A program made the translations under genes and the position numbers. Shown here one piece after another: positions 12,501-19,315 of a stretch of 64,000 nucleotides of DNA. Origin of the DNA: Haematococcus lacustris (Eukaryota; Chlorophyta; Chlorophyceae; Chlamydomonadales; Haematococcaceae); NCBI GenBank assembly GCA_030144725.1, contig JASKMD010000008.1:12612160-12676159 (forward strand). Direction: 5' to 3'. Within the stretch, counting starts at the first letter, position 1. The number at the start of each line of letters is the position of its first letter. The notes under the pieces are model-generated. The model was not told the origin of the DNA. It was given only the letters and a program-made list of their open reading frames with translations, and did no database searches.

Positions 12501-15322
12501 GACTGCCAGGTAGTGAGGGCTGTTGACAGGTGCATCAAGGCAGTATGACGTTCCACTGAGCCATCAAGGTAGAGGTACAGGGTGTAGGCAGATCCAACAG
12601 AGATCGCTCTCCATCTCCTGATCTTCTTGAGGTGTCGTCGGAGGCAAGCTCTAGATTGGGAAGGGGTAATAGCAGGGGGTGGGGGGGTGGGGGGGTAGCC
12701 CCTCATAAGAGCGATGCTGGCGATAGCAATGGCGATGTGTGTCATCCAACTGAGTGTCTCGTGTCCGTGGTCATAGCTCGGCATGGTGCTAGTGTCTAAA
12801 GTGTCAGCTGTCTGAATGTGTCGCGGGGTGCCTCCCCTGACTCGTTGGTGTAGTTGTCCATCCTCTGCCTTGTTGTTGTAGGCATGGCGGTACCTGATGC
12901 GGGGCAGAGCACCAGCATGGGCAGCATGCATGGCTGCTCCTGGCAGCGTCATGGGCTGAACACATCGCTGCACACTCTCTGCCGTGTTATTGTAGGCATG
13001 GCGGTACCTGATGCGGGGCAGAGCACCAGCATGGGCAGCATGCATGGCTGCTCCTGGCAGCGTCATGGGCTGAACACATCGCTGCACACTCTCTGCCGTG
13101 TTGTTGTAGGCATGGCGGTACCTGATGCGGGGCAGAGCACCAGCATGGGCAGCATGCATGGCTGCTCCTGGAAGCGTCATGGGCTGAGCACACCGCTGCG
13201 CACTCTCTGACTTGTTGTTGTAGGCATGGCGGTACCTGATACGGGGCAGAGCACCAGCATGGGCAGCATGCATGGCTGCTCCTGGCAACGTCATGGGCTG
13301 AAAACATCGCTGCACACTCTCTGCCGTGTTATTGTAGGCATGGCGGTACCTGATGCGGGGCAGAGCACCAGCATGGGCAGCATGCATGGCTGCTCCTGGC
13401 AGCGTCATGGGCTGAACACATCGCTGCACACTCTCTGCCGTGTTATTGTAGGCATGGCGGTACCTGATGCGGGGCAGAGCACCAGCATGGGCAGCATGCA
13501 TGGCTGCTCCTGGCAGCGTCATGGGCTGAGCACATCGCTGCACACTCTCTGCCGTGTTATTGTAGGCATGGCGGTACCTGATGCGGGGCAGAGCACCAGC
13601 ATGGGCAGCATGCATGGCTGCTCCTGGCAGCGTCATGGGCTGAACACACCGCTGCGCACTCTCTGACTTGTTGTTGTAGGCATGGCGGTACCTGATGCGG
13701 GGCAGAGCACCAGCATGGGCAGCATGCATGGCTGCTCCTGGCAGCGTCATGGGCTGAACACATCGTTGCACACTCTCTGCCGTGTTGTTGTAGGCATGGC
13801 GGTACCTGATGCGGGGCAGAGCACCAGCATGGGCAGCATGCATGGCTGCTCCTGGCAGCGTCATGGGCTGAACACATCGCTGCACACTCTCTGCCGTGTT
13901 GTTGTAGGCATGGCGGTACCTGATGCGGGGCAGAGCACCAGCATGGGCAGCATGCATGGCTGCTCCTGGAAGCGTCATGGGCTGAACACACCGCTGCGCA
14001 CTCTCTGACTTGTTGTTGTAGGCATGGGGGTACCTGATGCGGGGCAGCAGGCCAGCATGGGCAGCATGCGTGGCTGCTCCTGGCAGCGTGGTGGGCTGAA
14101 CACATCGCTGCACACTCTCTGCCGTGTTGTTGTAGGCATGGCGGTGCCTGATGCGGGGCAGAGCACCAGCATGGGCAGCATGCGTGGCTGCTCCTGGCAG
14201 CGTGGTGGGCTGAACGCACCGCTGCGCACTCTCTGACTTGTTGTTGTGGGCATGAGGGTACCTGTTGCGGGGCAGCAGGCCAGCATGGGCGGCGGCAACA
14301 GCCTGGGCTGGCAGGTGGTGGTGAGGCAGAGCGCCCTGTAACATGCCGGTCTGCATGTCTACATGAGTACTTTGCATTTGTGATCTGGCTGGCTGGTCAT
14401 TCCAGGCTGCAGCAGTGGGGGCTGGCAGGTGGTGGTGAGGCGGTGCACCATATACCATGTCGACATGCATGTCAACATGCATGTCAACATGGTCAGCTTG
14501 CATTTGTGAATTGGCCGGCTGGTCATGCCAGGATGCAGCAGGGCGGTCTGGCAGGTGGTAGTGAGGCAGAGCGCCATGGGTTGTGCATTGGGGTATAGCC
14601 CCTAGGGATGTGTGTTGGGGTATAGCCCCTAGGGATGTGTGTTGGGGTATAGCCCCTAGAGATGTGCATTGGGGTATAGCCCCTAGGGATGTGTGTTGGG
14701 GTATAGCCCCTAGGGATGTGTGTTGGGGTATAGCCCCTAAGGATGTGTGTTGGGGTATAGCCCCTAGTGTGTGTTGGGGTATAGCCCCTAAGGATGTGTG
14801 TTGGGGTATAGCCCCTAGGGATGTGTGTTGGGGTATAGCCCCTTGGGATGTGTGTTGGGGTATAGCCCCTAGAGATGTGTGTTGGGGTTTAGCCCCTAGG
14901 GATGTGTGTTGGGGTATAGCCCCTAGGCCTGTGGCCTTGTGTGTGTGTGCGCTCTGTGCGGGTATAGCCCAACACAGTCGCGGGTTGGGTATAGCCCAGT
15001 CGGTCATTGGCTTGGGTCCATCCCAACTCCAGCGGTCATCCAAGCCCAGTTCAACGTGCAGGAGCACCCAAGGTTGCCCTACCTGCCATGTGGAATTAGT
15101 TCCACCTCGCCACCATGTTTGTCTCGCGCTATGCATTCCGCCGTATACTTTGCTGCAAGCATCGCTGGAAGCAAAGCCCTCATCTGCGTGTCTGCGGGGA
15201 TTAGTAACCGCTGACCCTGTGCATACAAGGGATAACAAGACTAGTACAAGAGTTGCGCGCATACGTAGCACCTTGCTGTGTCCTTTGAGGACTATCTCAG
15301 AAGTGCGGTTATCGATATACAT
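3515..15322 (-). CDS. Dualen-like polyprotein (repeats, 2A, 2x Josephin-like, APE, RT, PHD, RNase H, RLE)
   Basis: One 3,935-codon frame without a stop. Domains in order: a hydrophobic, signal-peptide-like stretch after Met21; 9-residue repeats (about 130-247); 38-residue repeats (about 342-815); a 2A-like motif ending at Pro1027; two Josephin-like cysteine protease domains (Cys1052/His1154/Asp1169 and Cys1242 with matching His and Asp); an AP endonuclease (Glu1625, GDIN, SDH with His1821); RT with YADD at 2415-2418; a C4HC3 PHD finger near 2990-3045; RNase H starting YTDGS (Asp3475); a CCHC knuckle near 3720; and a restriction-like nuclease (Asp3812, Glu3836, Lys3838). Known Dualen elements have APE, RLE, RT, RNase H and a cysteine protease. 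The 2A site should split the product into about 1,026 and 2,909 residues, giving ORF1- and ORF2-like proteins. The ORF1-like half has no recognisable RNA-binding motif. Confidence 0.93.
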   Translation of the reverse strand: MYIDNRTSEIVLKGHSKVLRMRATLVLVLLSLVCTGSAVTNPRRHADEGFASSDACSKVYGGMHSARQTWWRGGTNSTWQVGQPWVLLHVELGLDDRWSWDGPKPMTDWAIPNPRLCWAIPAQSAHTHKATGLGAIPQHTSLGAKPQHTSLGAIPQHTSQGAIPQHTSLGAIPQHTSLGAIPQHTLGAIPQHTSLGAIPQHTSLGAIPQHTSLGAIPQCTSLGAIPQHTSLGAIPQHTSLGAIPQCTTHGALPHYHLPDRPAASWHDQPANSQMQADHVDMHVDMHVDMVYGAPPHHHLPAPTAAAWNDQPARSQMQSTHVDMQTGMLQGALPHHHLPAQAVAAAHAGLLPRNRYPHAHNNKSESAQRCVQPTTLPGAATHAAHAGALPRIRHRHAYNNTAESVQRCVQPTTLPGAATHAAHAGLLPRIRYPHAYNNKSESAQRCVQPMTLPGAAMHAAHAGALPRIRYRHAYNNTAESVQRCVQPMTLPGAAMHAAHAGALPRIRYRHAYNNTAESVQRCVQPMTLPGAAMHAAHAGALPRIRYRHAYNNKSESAQRCVQPMTLPGAAMHAAHAGALPRIRYRHAYNNTAESVQRCAQPMTLPGAAMHAAHAGALPRIRYRHAYNNTAESVQRCVQPMTLPGAAMHAAHAGALPRIRYRHAYNNTAESVQRCFQPMTLPGAAMHAAHAGALPRIRYRHAYNNKSESAQRCAQPMTLPGAAMHAAHAGALPRIRYRHAYNNTAESVQRCVQPMTLPGAAMHAAHAGALPRIRYRHAYNNTAESVQRCVQPMTLPGAAMHAAHAGALPRIRYRHAYNNKAEDGQLHQRVRGGTPRHIQTADTLDTSTMPSYDHGHETLSWMTHIAIAIASIALMRGYPPTPPPPAITPSQSRACLRRHLKKIRRWRAISVGSAYTLYLYLDGSVERHTALMHLSTALTTWQSHGHYTSNPESTSILVYQYNATLQRYTIHKLRINRMPDLPTRMGIPTLLTKLAHCLGVMSPCYSAIYLLYIGWLLLAGGDIEANPGPSHYEEHHPEVNPNPRFFEAQVNRNCQAHSLNNAAGKPWVKPEDLHNFWITWQKTLHDEGDKKAWHTARGDGGAFSDEVIHLYLRYKYGLTIKSVAQLRTTDDWNDDNFDTIAIEYATLNFLCKTNGHSMALRKLGGQWKLLDSDSSSKSAIAICELSHSYTNHFHEVFVIAPDPAATPAQTMATTRQGISHIISHKEDNQNPSHYYMERQYKQCCLVHALNMAMGKPMIRPEDVITHCKALTTHIQDLAKQARQEHRIIPLRSSLPHIYEEPGNFTISTINHYLYHHHKDLHLCPPTTTTYNNNITPELLTTLTGKTDSYTNTAAILITHNHATTIRHINNAWHWLDSERGHPRRLDTPEDWLELHGMLVQIKKGDAADTNLIHPLCWLADPTRRATTEQLEQHLRTTHIDLTTQDLGSQPAHNPRTDRPLPTAQPASYKRIVTATADTHPTDKQARPRLRQVAPTVTLPTLQDRSSSSKRPTSSGTIVDKKRIKPRAQTKDSHTQTLMYRYLNTAPTPPPAAIPTTPPPPTDNLRYPTEHPGPHPQHSTLPTRQPQPTHNRQHITLTTLNVRSLHRSRNDVLNLVHQHSPDILILTETMTQPRSNNPGSGWLKRVMPDYTTHRHRGHSEVLIGIKHNLAIQMQATMLSPSIDAEVNARCVILTLNQHQCEQLTIIATYWPSGSNGEALSLREKMQEHIRTATGHLPGSLILAGDINATMKTEDRSEHTEYTQDSMMRGFATEMQLKEADPGDRAWTYQQPHCNSRIDAILTRDARHGPEHRTHVDTNAYLSDHRPLTAALNTARLGIDLAAPHKPPKHSYTILTTPVTNKDREAYRLAVQQPSSGVPQLHAELTAFLAPIYTEATHHLATLDKTNPQQPQRLTSVAGRPAREAVDTAATMLTHLLQTCRTAALKTCNTKTLTRGGQHYQRRTMCRIRQALGKKLKTTRELSRKARVFFKQNNVHPTIDELVPETDTTNAETREAVQARQGEDPTENHVQAALARLTNSYRDQIHQLDDDDSALAIAQARARMQQLISTQPKKANKRILRPSRTDHKGLHALADPDTKTICTAPADLNRIITAAYGQKLSAPTPKTGHYITTQTRNYPWARAKADDAFALHACQNIHWLHTAIMDKAGFQECLSRLAGGKAPGPDGVENEIIKMLPWEIRDTIHQLFIIMWATGCTPTTWKTSDTCLLYKDKGQETDLNAYRPVGLANTVYKLWTSLITKTLSEYAEANGMLSKNQAGFRSHRNTTQQLQMLVMALEDAKLAKADIYALLVDFTSAFNTTCQDKLLWIMHYLGFPTDATDAVKDLYTGATTRFKTPYGHTDPVPVNRGTIQGDSLSPFLFLIYIEPLLRWLQVGARGYKFKSATADSGARATVSSIDYADDIAILCNTLRNLRCQADKLSAFSDWGHLIISHSKTLATAALHHSVETGMCSNAAEADKRASQQLRTVSLQGKPVTYHRPTSPFTYLGVLITMTLDWKPQHTAMITQLRQKLERLRRSFASARQAIHIIRTAVIPSLAYSFCAVPCTPGDLELYDRSINQCVKLKLRLPLGTPNAIIREDAGKLGIGISSTAQEYHARNTTALTHSLQSTDVAHAHISRSMLHKQITWLSTQASTQGHRILTLLHHTLRARQLVYASISGLSATEEGLPLYHEECQTLGRLITQASSSQAHDVVSASITCLKSLGITHASELSCKGNTHIITGNMLTSKYGKKVKQKHIIALNKLAAMAAQPSCPDATATRAIRDSRNTSLDLPPDQRKITPWAAGLTELAPTPAVPDTRARYMDMKAYAVMHATQPATADRAAAAPAVHEAIRTSSRLLKREQRATKSAPTKPNPPKAGTKRNNEGRQTQTIPQDIVRIVGLDLPGLSSWKVDKACRCKSKNLGCILGAMYGHQEAITSIDGWQWDGINKENYYKVHWKPTVIDRWALPLCAEEGYTPTHIETISREEAKDVCTCELCWLPRGDSPTCHNCKRAYHPACLDEAHLSGHKEPGYWLCPICKFGSNDFKTTMRQSAHSDLIRVHWHPTLEPAPLITAHLDYMEKRNDYDEENRQIQEARHARPDAHLPAHTRQGLPDPHTWLPRCNNLHSKATFHTYPINPQTDIVGTGNCETFLQLHPHMTAPAMSLSTGEPIMPRHDLVQHVTVHDESGRTVGLLTKDQHQHLHAWLQHTPHTRNLATEVVALLRRQDAQSSHHPMRGAQDKALNTLHTTRSFPSTVQRWADPLTVRPETTTYWSPDTNDTAFGAHHNCLLVRHTGLSTWNVPADDAVALKCVNHAIHSATQEEAMATIMLIPGKKGISYPKHIDTLRRYPEYCQHLASIPPTKTRCPKPGKHAKLHIYVIWNAAGQQLVTKGNPQGWLASTATALHPQRDTHPIRNRPTNQSQPATPPSGHKQHMRLPLDRDLPTSGHQRSHEQLTHHSTTQPRMAITEWATIAYTDGSCIKTSGAAPESVGAGVYIPENNVLITAALNDPESKTINRAELTAIHAALKAGAKRIATDSLCSLYQIRRALANPMSLITHRHNDILTAIATLIIDSPATIHFYKVRAHSGIIGNEGADALAKYAALHPELANTPAYSPTTRNETKNWLSNETDGESPAPLPDCRQSVRAHMHRKHKLGLANQDSIYYQMTQEITKAAAKGAGERVMIDTNISTHAQRTALLYRTGGLYNQKLAMRWKRATDDRCPLCGEADSATHLLSGCSETLPMVQERHNGAGRLITKAISKGTLGGYISFADTGSWEKGAKESLDLPSDTLHTTLQTLGLKPEDTKHTTRPDILMVLPHKKASKDGKDTKRVCIIEIKYCSDSRWTDQLNKALTQHTHLAETIRKEDHMVAIIPILLGIGGITYEAHTRQHLLTLGITQANTTKLLNKLTRHAMEAAHSIAKTSYRLRATKGGGG
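12242..12316 (-). other. 2A-like ribosome-skipping motif
   Basis: Codons of the LINE polyprotein read GWLLLAGGDIEANPGP, ending at Pro1027. This fits the 2A consensus D-(V/I)-E-x-N-P-G-P with the usual hydrophobic lead. 2A motifs make the ribosome skip the Gly-Pro bond and release two proteins from one frame. They are known from some animal and trypanosome non-LTR retrotransposons. Here the motif lies exactly between the repeat-rich N-terminal half and the protease-endonuclease-RT half. Confidence 0.85.
12882..14290 (-). repeat. 114-bp coding tandem repeat (38 residues, about 12 copies)
   Basis: The unit restarts at 12882, 12996, 13110 and so on. It is in frame in the LINE polyprotein and encodes an Ala/His/Arg-rich 38-residue module containing GALPRIRYRHAYNN and QRCVQPMTLPGA. 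Inner copies are nearly identical, while those towards the N-terminal side diverge (LLPRNRYPHAHNN). Because 114 is a multiple of three, copy number can change without breaking the frame. Confidence 0.92.
14583..14935 (-). repeat. 27-bp coding tandem repeat (9 residues, about 13 copies)
   Basis: The unit encodes LGAIPQHTS and lies in frame near the N-terminus of the LINE polyprotein. One copy is short by two residues (LGAIPQHT followed directly by LGAIPQ), still in frame. Confidence 0.92.
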
Positions 15323-15430
15323 CTCGTTCGGCTTGTCTTGTTTTGCTTGTTACGGTTGTAGGGTGCAAAGCGCTGGGAGCGGGCCGTGTAGTCGCGGAAA
15401 CTCTCTCGGTTGCGGACAACCGAAAAAGTT

Positions 15431-15440
15431 ATCAACCAGA
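15431..15440. repeat. target-site duplication of the LINE (5' side)
   Basis: ATCAACCAGA, identical to 3409-3418. The LINE 5' end starts directly next to it, with minus-strand sequence AACTTTTTCGG. Confidence 0.85.
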
Positions 15441-15598
15441 GATTGGTCATCCTTTCTTAACCACTTGTAAGCCACCTTAGCTGGCACTGTGGCTTGCTTG
15501 TGCTTTGCCAGGATATGGGCACAGAGGGGGCCATAATGGGCGCTGCAGGCTCCACTTGAGCACCGTCTTAATAGACACCCACTGTACTGTAATAGTAC
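15441..15598 (-). pseudogene. gypsy fragment between protease and RT
   Basis: A short stretch of gypsy polyprotein stranded between the MITE and the LINE. On the minus strand one frame reads LCAHILAKHKQATVPAKVAY and continues to KWLRKDDQSLVD, stopping at the LINE target site. It joins the protease remnant on the right to pol on the left once the insertions are removed. The frame does not match the protease frame, in keeping with decay. Confidence 0.6.
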
Positions 15599-15603
15599 GT
15601 GCC

Positions 15604-15840
15604 ACTCCTACAAATTAATCCCTGCATTCTTCCCTGCATTTTTGGCCAACCTTGTCCGATCGGGCTGAAAATTTGAAAGATGATGTTTTGCAGAAAACAA
15701 AACATATTGTTTTTTGGAAAAAAAATTCAAAAAACAATATGTTTTATTTTCTGCAAAACACGATCCATCAAAATTTCAGTCCAATCGGACAAGGTTGGCC
15801 AAAAACGCAGGGAAGAATGCAGGGATTAATTTGTAGGAGT
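15604..15840. mobile_element. 237-bp foldback MITE
   Basis: Almost the whole element is one inverted repeat. Its outer arms (ACTCCTACAAATTAATCCC) are perfect, and the AT-rich centre carries ACAATATGTTTT-like arms. It is flanked by GTGCC at 15599-15603 and 15841-15845. It interrupts gypsy protease sequence just after the codons for LMGRDWL. It has no coding capacity. Its RNA would form a hairpin of more than 100 bp. Confidence 0.88.
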
Positions 15841-15845
15841 GTGCC

Positions 15846-16867
15846 AGATAGTCTAGCAACACACCATTCGACTGTAACCAGTCACGGCCCATCAAAGGCA
15901 GAGAACATCTCTGGCATCACTAGCTACTGAACCCTGCAGCTCAGTGTCTGCACATTCAACTGGACGCTGCATGCATGCGTACAAACTACAGGTTGGCCAT
16001 TAGCCACAAGGAATTCCTTGAGCTGCATCAGTTTATAACCGGCAAGCTGATACTGCTCAACAGCAGTACAGTTGATGAAGTTGGCTGCTGCGCCACTGTC
16101 AAACAGCATAGTACAGGCATAGCCATTCACTCTACCCGGGAACGAGAAGTGTAAGACACCATCGTCTGTTGCATGACCCATGGGCAGATTTGCCTCATCT
16201 GTGAGCATAGGAGCATGGGGGGCAAGGGCAGAACGCTCAGCAGGACGACCCCCACCTTGACTACTGTGGCCGTTGCTGCTGCCAGCGCTCATATTCCAGT
16301 ATGGGCCACGAGGGGCTGCAGGAGCACATCCTTCAGCTGGGCCAGAGAAGCCTTGGCATACGGTCCATCTGCTTATGAGGCACAAAGGCAACCATAGGTG
16401 GTGCAGGTGGGCGACGTCCCACTTGCATGGTGGCTTCTGCAAAGAGTACCTTCTGTGCATTCACAGCAGTCAAACGAGCATCAGTAAGTGTGGGGTCATG
16501 CATAAGTGCAAGACCATGCACAACGCGTGCTTGCACCTTAGGGGTAAGGCCCCTAATGAAGTTGGTAACCAACATCAATGGCGCAATGCAGGTGGCACCT
16601 GCCACAGTCAGAGTACTTCTGAACTCTGTAATGTAGGCATTGAGGGTAGAACCTGCTGACATGCACAGTGAACAAGGGTCCAACAACCTTCTGCGGTGCA
16701 CATCTGAAAACATTGCGTCATCACCAACCATCTCCTTGATAGAAGAGCGCAGGTATGCCCATGTTGGCCTAGTGCCATGAGCAAGGATGTGGGCATTCCC
16801 GGTGGCAAGGTACCACACCTCTCATGCCTTGCCTGTCAAGAAGTTAGTCAATGCATCAGCCGGGTCT
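15846..16867 (-). pseudogene. gag-pro: gypsy gag C-terminus and aspartic protease (broken)
   Basis: Two overlapping open stretches (16818-16333 and 16460-15924) read as a capsid-like Gag followed by a retropepsin. The protease active site is visible as LFDSGAAANFI, and the downstream signature LMGRDWLQSNG occurs in a different frame next to the MITE. Breaks seen are a TGA in Gag where Trp would be expected just before VWYLATGN, a TAG after SCRVQ, and at least two frame changes. This copy could not make functional Gag-Pro by itself. Confidence 0.85.
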
Positions 16868-16874
16868 ATGCACA

Positions 16875-18508
16875 GATGTAGTAGATAATGGGGTCGCGGG
16901 CCGTTTTAGGTGGTTGTAAAACGCGAGGCCGAGGCACTGGCGCGTAACAGCTCGAGACCGAAGCCAGCGGCCGCGGAGCGTAGCGACGCGGCCGCTGGCT
17001 GAGGTCGAGAGCTGTTACGCGCCAGTGCCGAGGCCGAGTGTTTGCAGCCGCCTAAAACTGCCCTGGCGACCCCACTATCTAGTGTAATGGAGTTTTACAG
17101 CGTCGAAGCTTCATTTGGCGCGGCGGAGCCGCGTCTTCGGGATGTCACACTTTTCGTATGATTTTGAGAGTTTGGTATTGCGAACATTGCCCTACTTGCA
17201 GACTTCAAGTATGGAAGAAGCTCTTTTCTTCGGCGTTGTGCCTTGGGACAGGCCGTCGGCCTCTAGCAGCCTCTCAGCGGGATTCCCTTCGATGTTCACA
17301 TATTCGCTTCGCGTTGTTCGCTTCTCAGCTGGTCGCTATAGGTGCGTGGGAGCATCACTGTAGCCCGCCAGCTTCATATCGCATTCCTTCAGCAGGTTGC
17401 CCTTGGCTCGGAGTGTTCCTTTCGCTTACCTCCTTTCGATTGTCGTAAAGGTGAAGATTGTAAGATTGTTGTCGCTACTCAGTACCATTGTTCTGATCAT
17501 TTTCTAATTCCTTGTCGTAGGTTCTGTCTTTGCCCGCAAAGGGGTGCGCCAAGAGGCTGTTGGTATTGCGCCACCAAATGCGGTAGGTAGTCAGATTGAT
17601 TCCTTGTTCGTGTCGCAGTATTGCTGCCTTATGCTTGTCGTTGTGCGGGTTGTCTTGCGATGAGTTGCTGCTGCATGCTCGCTCCATCGGGGCCTACAGA
17701 GCTACCGCAATGCTTCAGACATCAGCAAGGCGCTGGTTGTCTGCAGTTGAGGGCAGCCAGCCTAGATACTGTTGTGATTGGCGTATGGGCAAGCAGAGTC
17801 AGTCTAACTGATGATTGTGGATGTGGAATGAGAGGATGAGGCTTATGGCCTGGGCTAGATTGGGGGGCATTGATGGGTTGCAAGCAAGAAGTGCCCAGCC
17901 ATTTCTAGAATAGGGTTGCTACTGCCCCCAATGCCGCCTTCCCTCACCCTTAGTGTTGCACCCTTGCCACACCTTGTCCTGCCTTCTGTTGCCTTGTCTT
18001 ACCCAGGACCCACGGCGACATGGCGCCACATCTGGGACCTTGGTGGGTGATGAGGAAGGGGAGGGAGTTGATGACATTGTGCGAACGGCGGAGCAGGCCG
18101 CTGTCTGACACTGCCTCCACACCATCGTGACGCGTATATAGGGCAGCATAGTCTAATGTGTCCGTGTTGCTTGAATAGCTTAACCACCTGTAACTTGGTC
18201 CAAATCTTGTTTGCCCTGCACTTGGTGTTGCCTTTGTTGTGGTCCCTGTGGTTGCTGAATGAGCAGGGGCCCATCTGAATGCTGCTGTTGTGAAGGAGGC
18301 GCTGGAGAGCGGGAGTGTAGTAGTGAGCATCATATCATAGTTCAGCCGAAAGGTGTAAAAGGCTGCATGTGAGCTCTATTATTAGGTGCACTTTTTATAA
18401 TAGAGATGCACTTTTTGTTAATAGCAGTGCGCTTTGCCTATTAATAGCGTTTTACCCATCTGTAATACCGGTGGTTTTAAGTGTTACAAAGCAGTAAAAC
18501 TCCATTAC
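16875..18508. mobile_element. composite non-coding insertion in gag
   Basis: Flanked by the 7-bp duplication ATGCACA (16868-16874 and 18509-18515), it splits the gypsy gag gene. It contains two parts: a palindrome at 16882-17081, and a section at 17084-18508 bounded by the inverted repeat GTAATGGAGTTTTAC (17084-17098 and 18494-18508). No convincing coding sequence was found; the longest frames are short and low in complexity. It is probably a non-autonomous DNA element with a second hairpin element inserted at one end. Base composition is visibly more AT-rich than the host genes. Confidence 0.65.
16882..17081. repeat. GC-rich palindrome, family member 1
   Basis: Left arm TAGATAATGGGG and right arm CCCCACTATCTA enclose an almost perfect hairpin. 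Its core is CAGCTCGAGACCGAAGCCAG, then GCGGCCGC, then the near reverse complement of the arm. The same core recurs at 19492-19688 and, as a half, at about 19695-19803. Confidence 0.85.
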
Positions 18509-18515
18509 ATGCACA

Positions 18516-19055
18516 AAGGACCTCTAGGTCCTCACAGAAAATCTCTGCTACACGAGATGTGGCAAGACACTGGTCCGTCCATTTATCAGGACCTGGGACT
18601 TTTATCCTGGGCAGGGAAGCTGGCACAGTGACAGGCGCAGCAACCTGAGACAGGGATAATTGCCCTGCTGGCGCTGCAGGGGGCGCAGTAGGTGCGACAG
18701 GAGTAGCGGTGCCCGACAAAGCAGGTGCAGCAGGTGCGACCAGAGCAGCAGATGTGCCACTGCTAACATTCACAGCAGGTCTGGCTGACTGCGAGTACTG
18801 ATTGCGGATTGCAGCTATAACTCGTTCACCACCCACCACCGCGTTCTGCATGTTCTGCAGGCGCTCCATCTCAGCGAGTTCGGCTCGGATCCTGACGGCT
18901 TTGTTTTGGGAGGCTTTCAGGTGCGCAGTCGCTCCTACCAGCTGTTGATACTCTGTTGCAACTGCTGGGCGTAGAGAAACAAAGGCTTGATCTCCAAGTG
19001 GAGTGTTCTCCGTCCGTTGGTCCCCGCCATGCGGAGGTTCCTTTTTGGCAGTCAT
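18516..19055 (-). pseudogene. gag: gypsy gag N-terminus (truncated by insertion)
   Basis: An open frame begins MTAKKEPPHGGDQ and shows a predicted coiled-coil (KASQNKAVRIRAELAEMERL), an Ala/Pro/Val-rich linker and a conserved-looking end (KVPGPDKWTD). It is cut by the composite insertion at 18508. The part beyond the insertion continues in another frame. It lies 34 bp downstream of the primer site on the minus strand, the usual place for gag. Confidence 0.8.
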
Positions 19056-19088
19056 TTGCTTAGGAGAGAAGGTGGCGTCAGTAGCAAC

Positions 19089-19104
19089 GTCGGTCGGAAA
19101 CCAA
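19089..19104 (-). other. probable primer binding site
   Basis: Two bases inside the 5' LTR the minus strand reads TGGTTTCCGACCGACG, starting with the TGG that pairs with a tRNA CCA end. It is not the common initiator-Met primer site. The matching tRNA was not identified. Confidence 0.6.
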
Positions 19105-19106
19105 AA

Positions 19107-19315
19107 TGTAGCGTGCTAAGGCACACCGCCGAGAACCGATAACTACCTTCTTTCCCACAGCATGACACGGCCAGGGTTTAGAACGTTTCCCCCGAGGAGT
19201 CGAACCTCTGAAGCAGGTGTGCACGAAGGCCCACCTGCCCCTTTCGCCCACCATGTCACACTGCAGTACAGAAGTACCGTGAGGCGAGCTAGGCTTCGAG
19301 GAGCCGTTCGCTACA
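19107..19315 (-). repeat. 5' LTR of the gypsy element
   Basis: A 209-bp LTR that begins TGTAGCG and ends CGCTACA on the minus strand, giving a 7-bp terminal inverted repeat. Its first 67 bp recur at 1-67. It is short for a gypsy LTR but within the range of small chromoviruses. Confidence 0.9.

Larger units (their letters stand above)
3419..15430 (-). mobile_element. full-length Dualen/RandI-like non-LTR retrotransposon
   Basis: This is a 12,012-bp element on the minus strand flanked by the 10-bp duplication ATCAACCAGA. It has a short 5' leader (15323-15430), one giant open frame, and a 96-bp 3' untranslated tail that ends in a small hairpin rather than poly(A). The combination of AP endonuclease, RT, RNase H, restriction-like endonuclease and cysteine protease is the published signature of the Dualen (RandI) family from Chlamydomonas. 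An intact frame, intact ends and a clean duplication suggest a young, possibly still competent copy. It inserted into the gypsy element between protease and RT, so it is younger than that element. Confidence 0.93.
1..19315 (-). mobile_element. Ty3/gypsy chromovirus, nested and partly decayed
   Basis: This is an LTR retrotransposon lying on the minus strand. Its 5' LTR is at 19107-19315 and the start of its 3' LTR at 1-67, so about 142 bp of the 3' LTR lie outside the window. Reading 5' to 3' on the minus strand, the pieces are LTR, primer site, gag N-terminus (19055-18516), gag/protease (16867-15846), a linker (15598-15441), pol (3408-141), polypurine tract and LTR. They are separated by three later insertions: 16875-18508, 15604-15840 and 3419-15430. 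Removing these leaves an element of roughly 5.5 kb, a normal size for the family. Gag and protease carry nonsense and frameshift changes, whereas pol is open throughout. Target-site duplication cannot be checked because the left end is cut off. Confidence 0.88.

Noticed and set aside
12854..14298. Plus-strand and alternative-frame open stretches across the 114-bp repeats
   Set aside because: They are shadows of the repeat inside the LINE frame, which is the only frame continuous with recognisable domains.
14340..14600. Short plus-strand frames with HACQHACQHGQ repeats
   Set aside because: They are antisense to the in-frame DMHVDMHVDM region of the LINE polyprotein.
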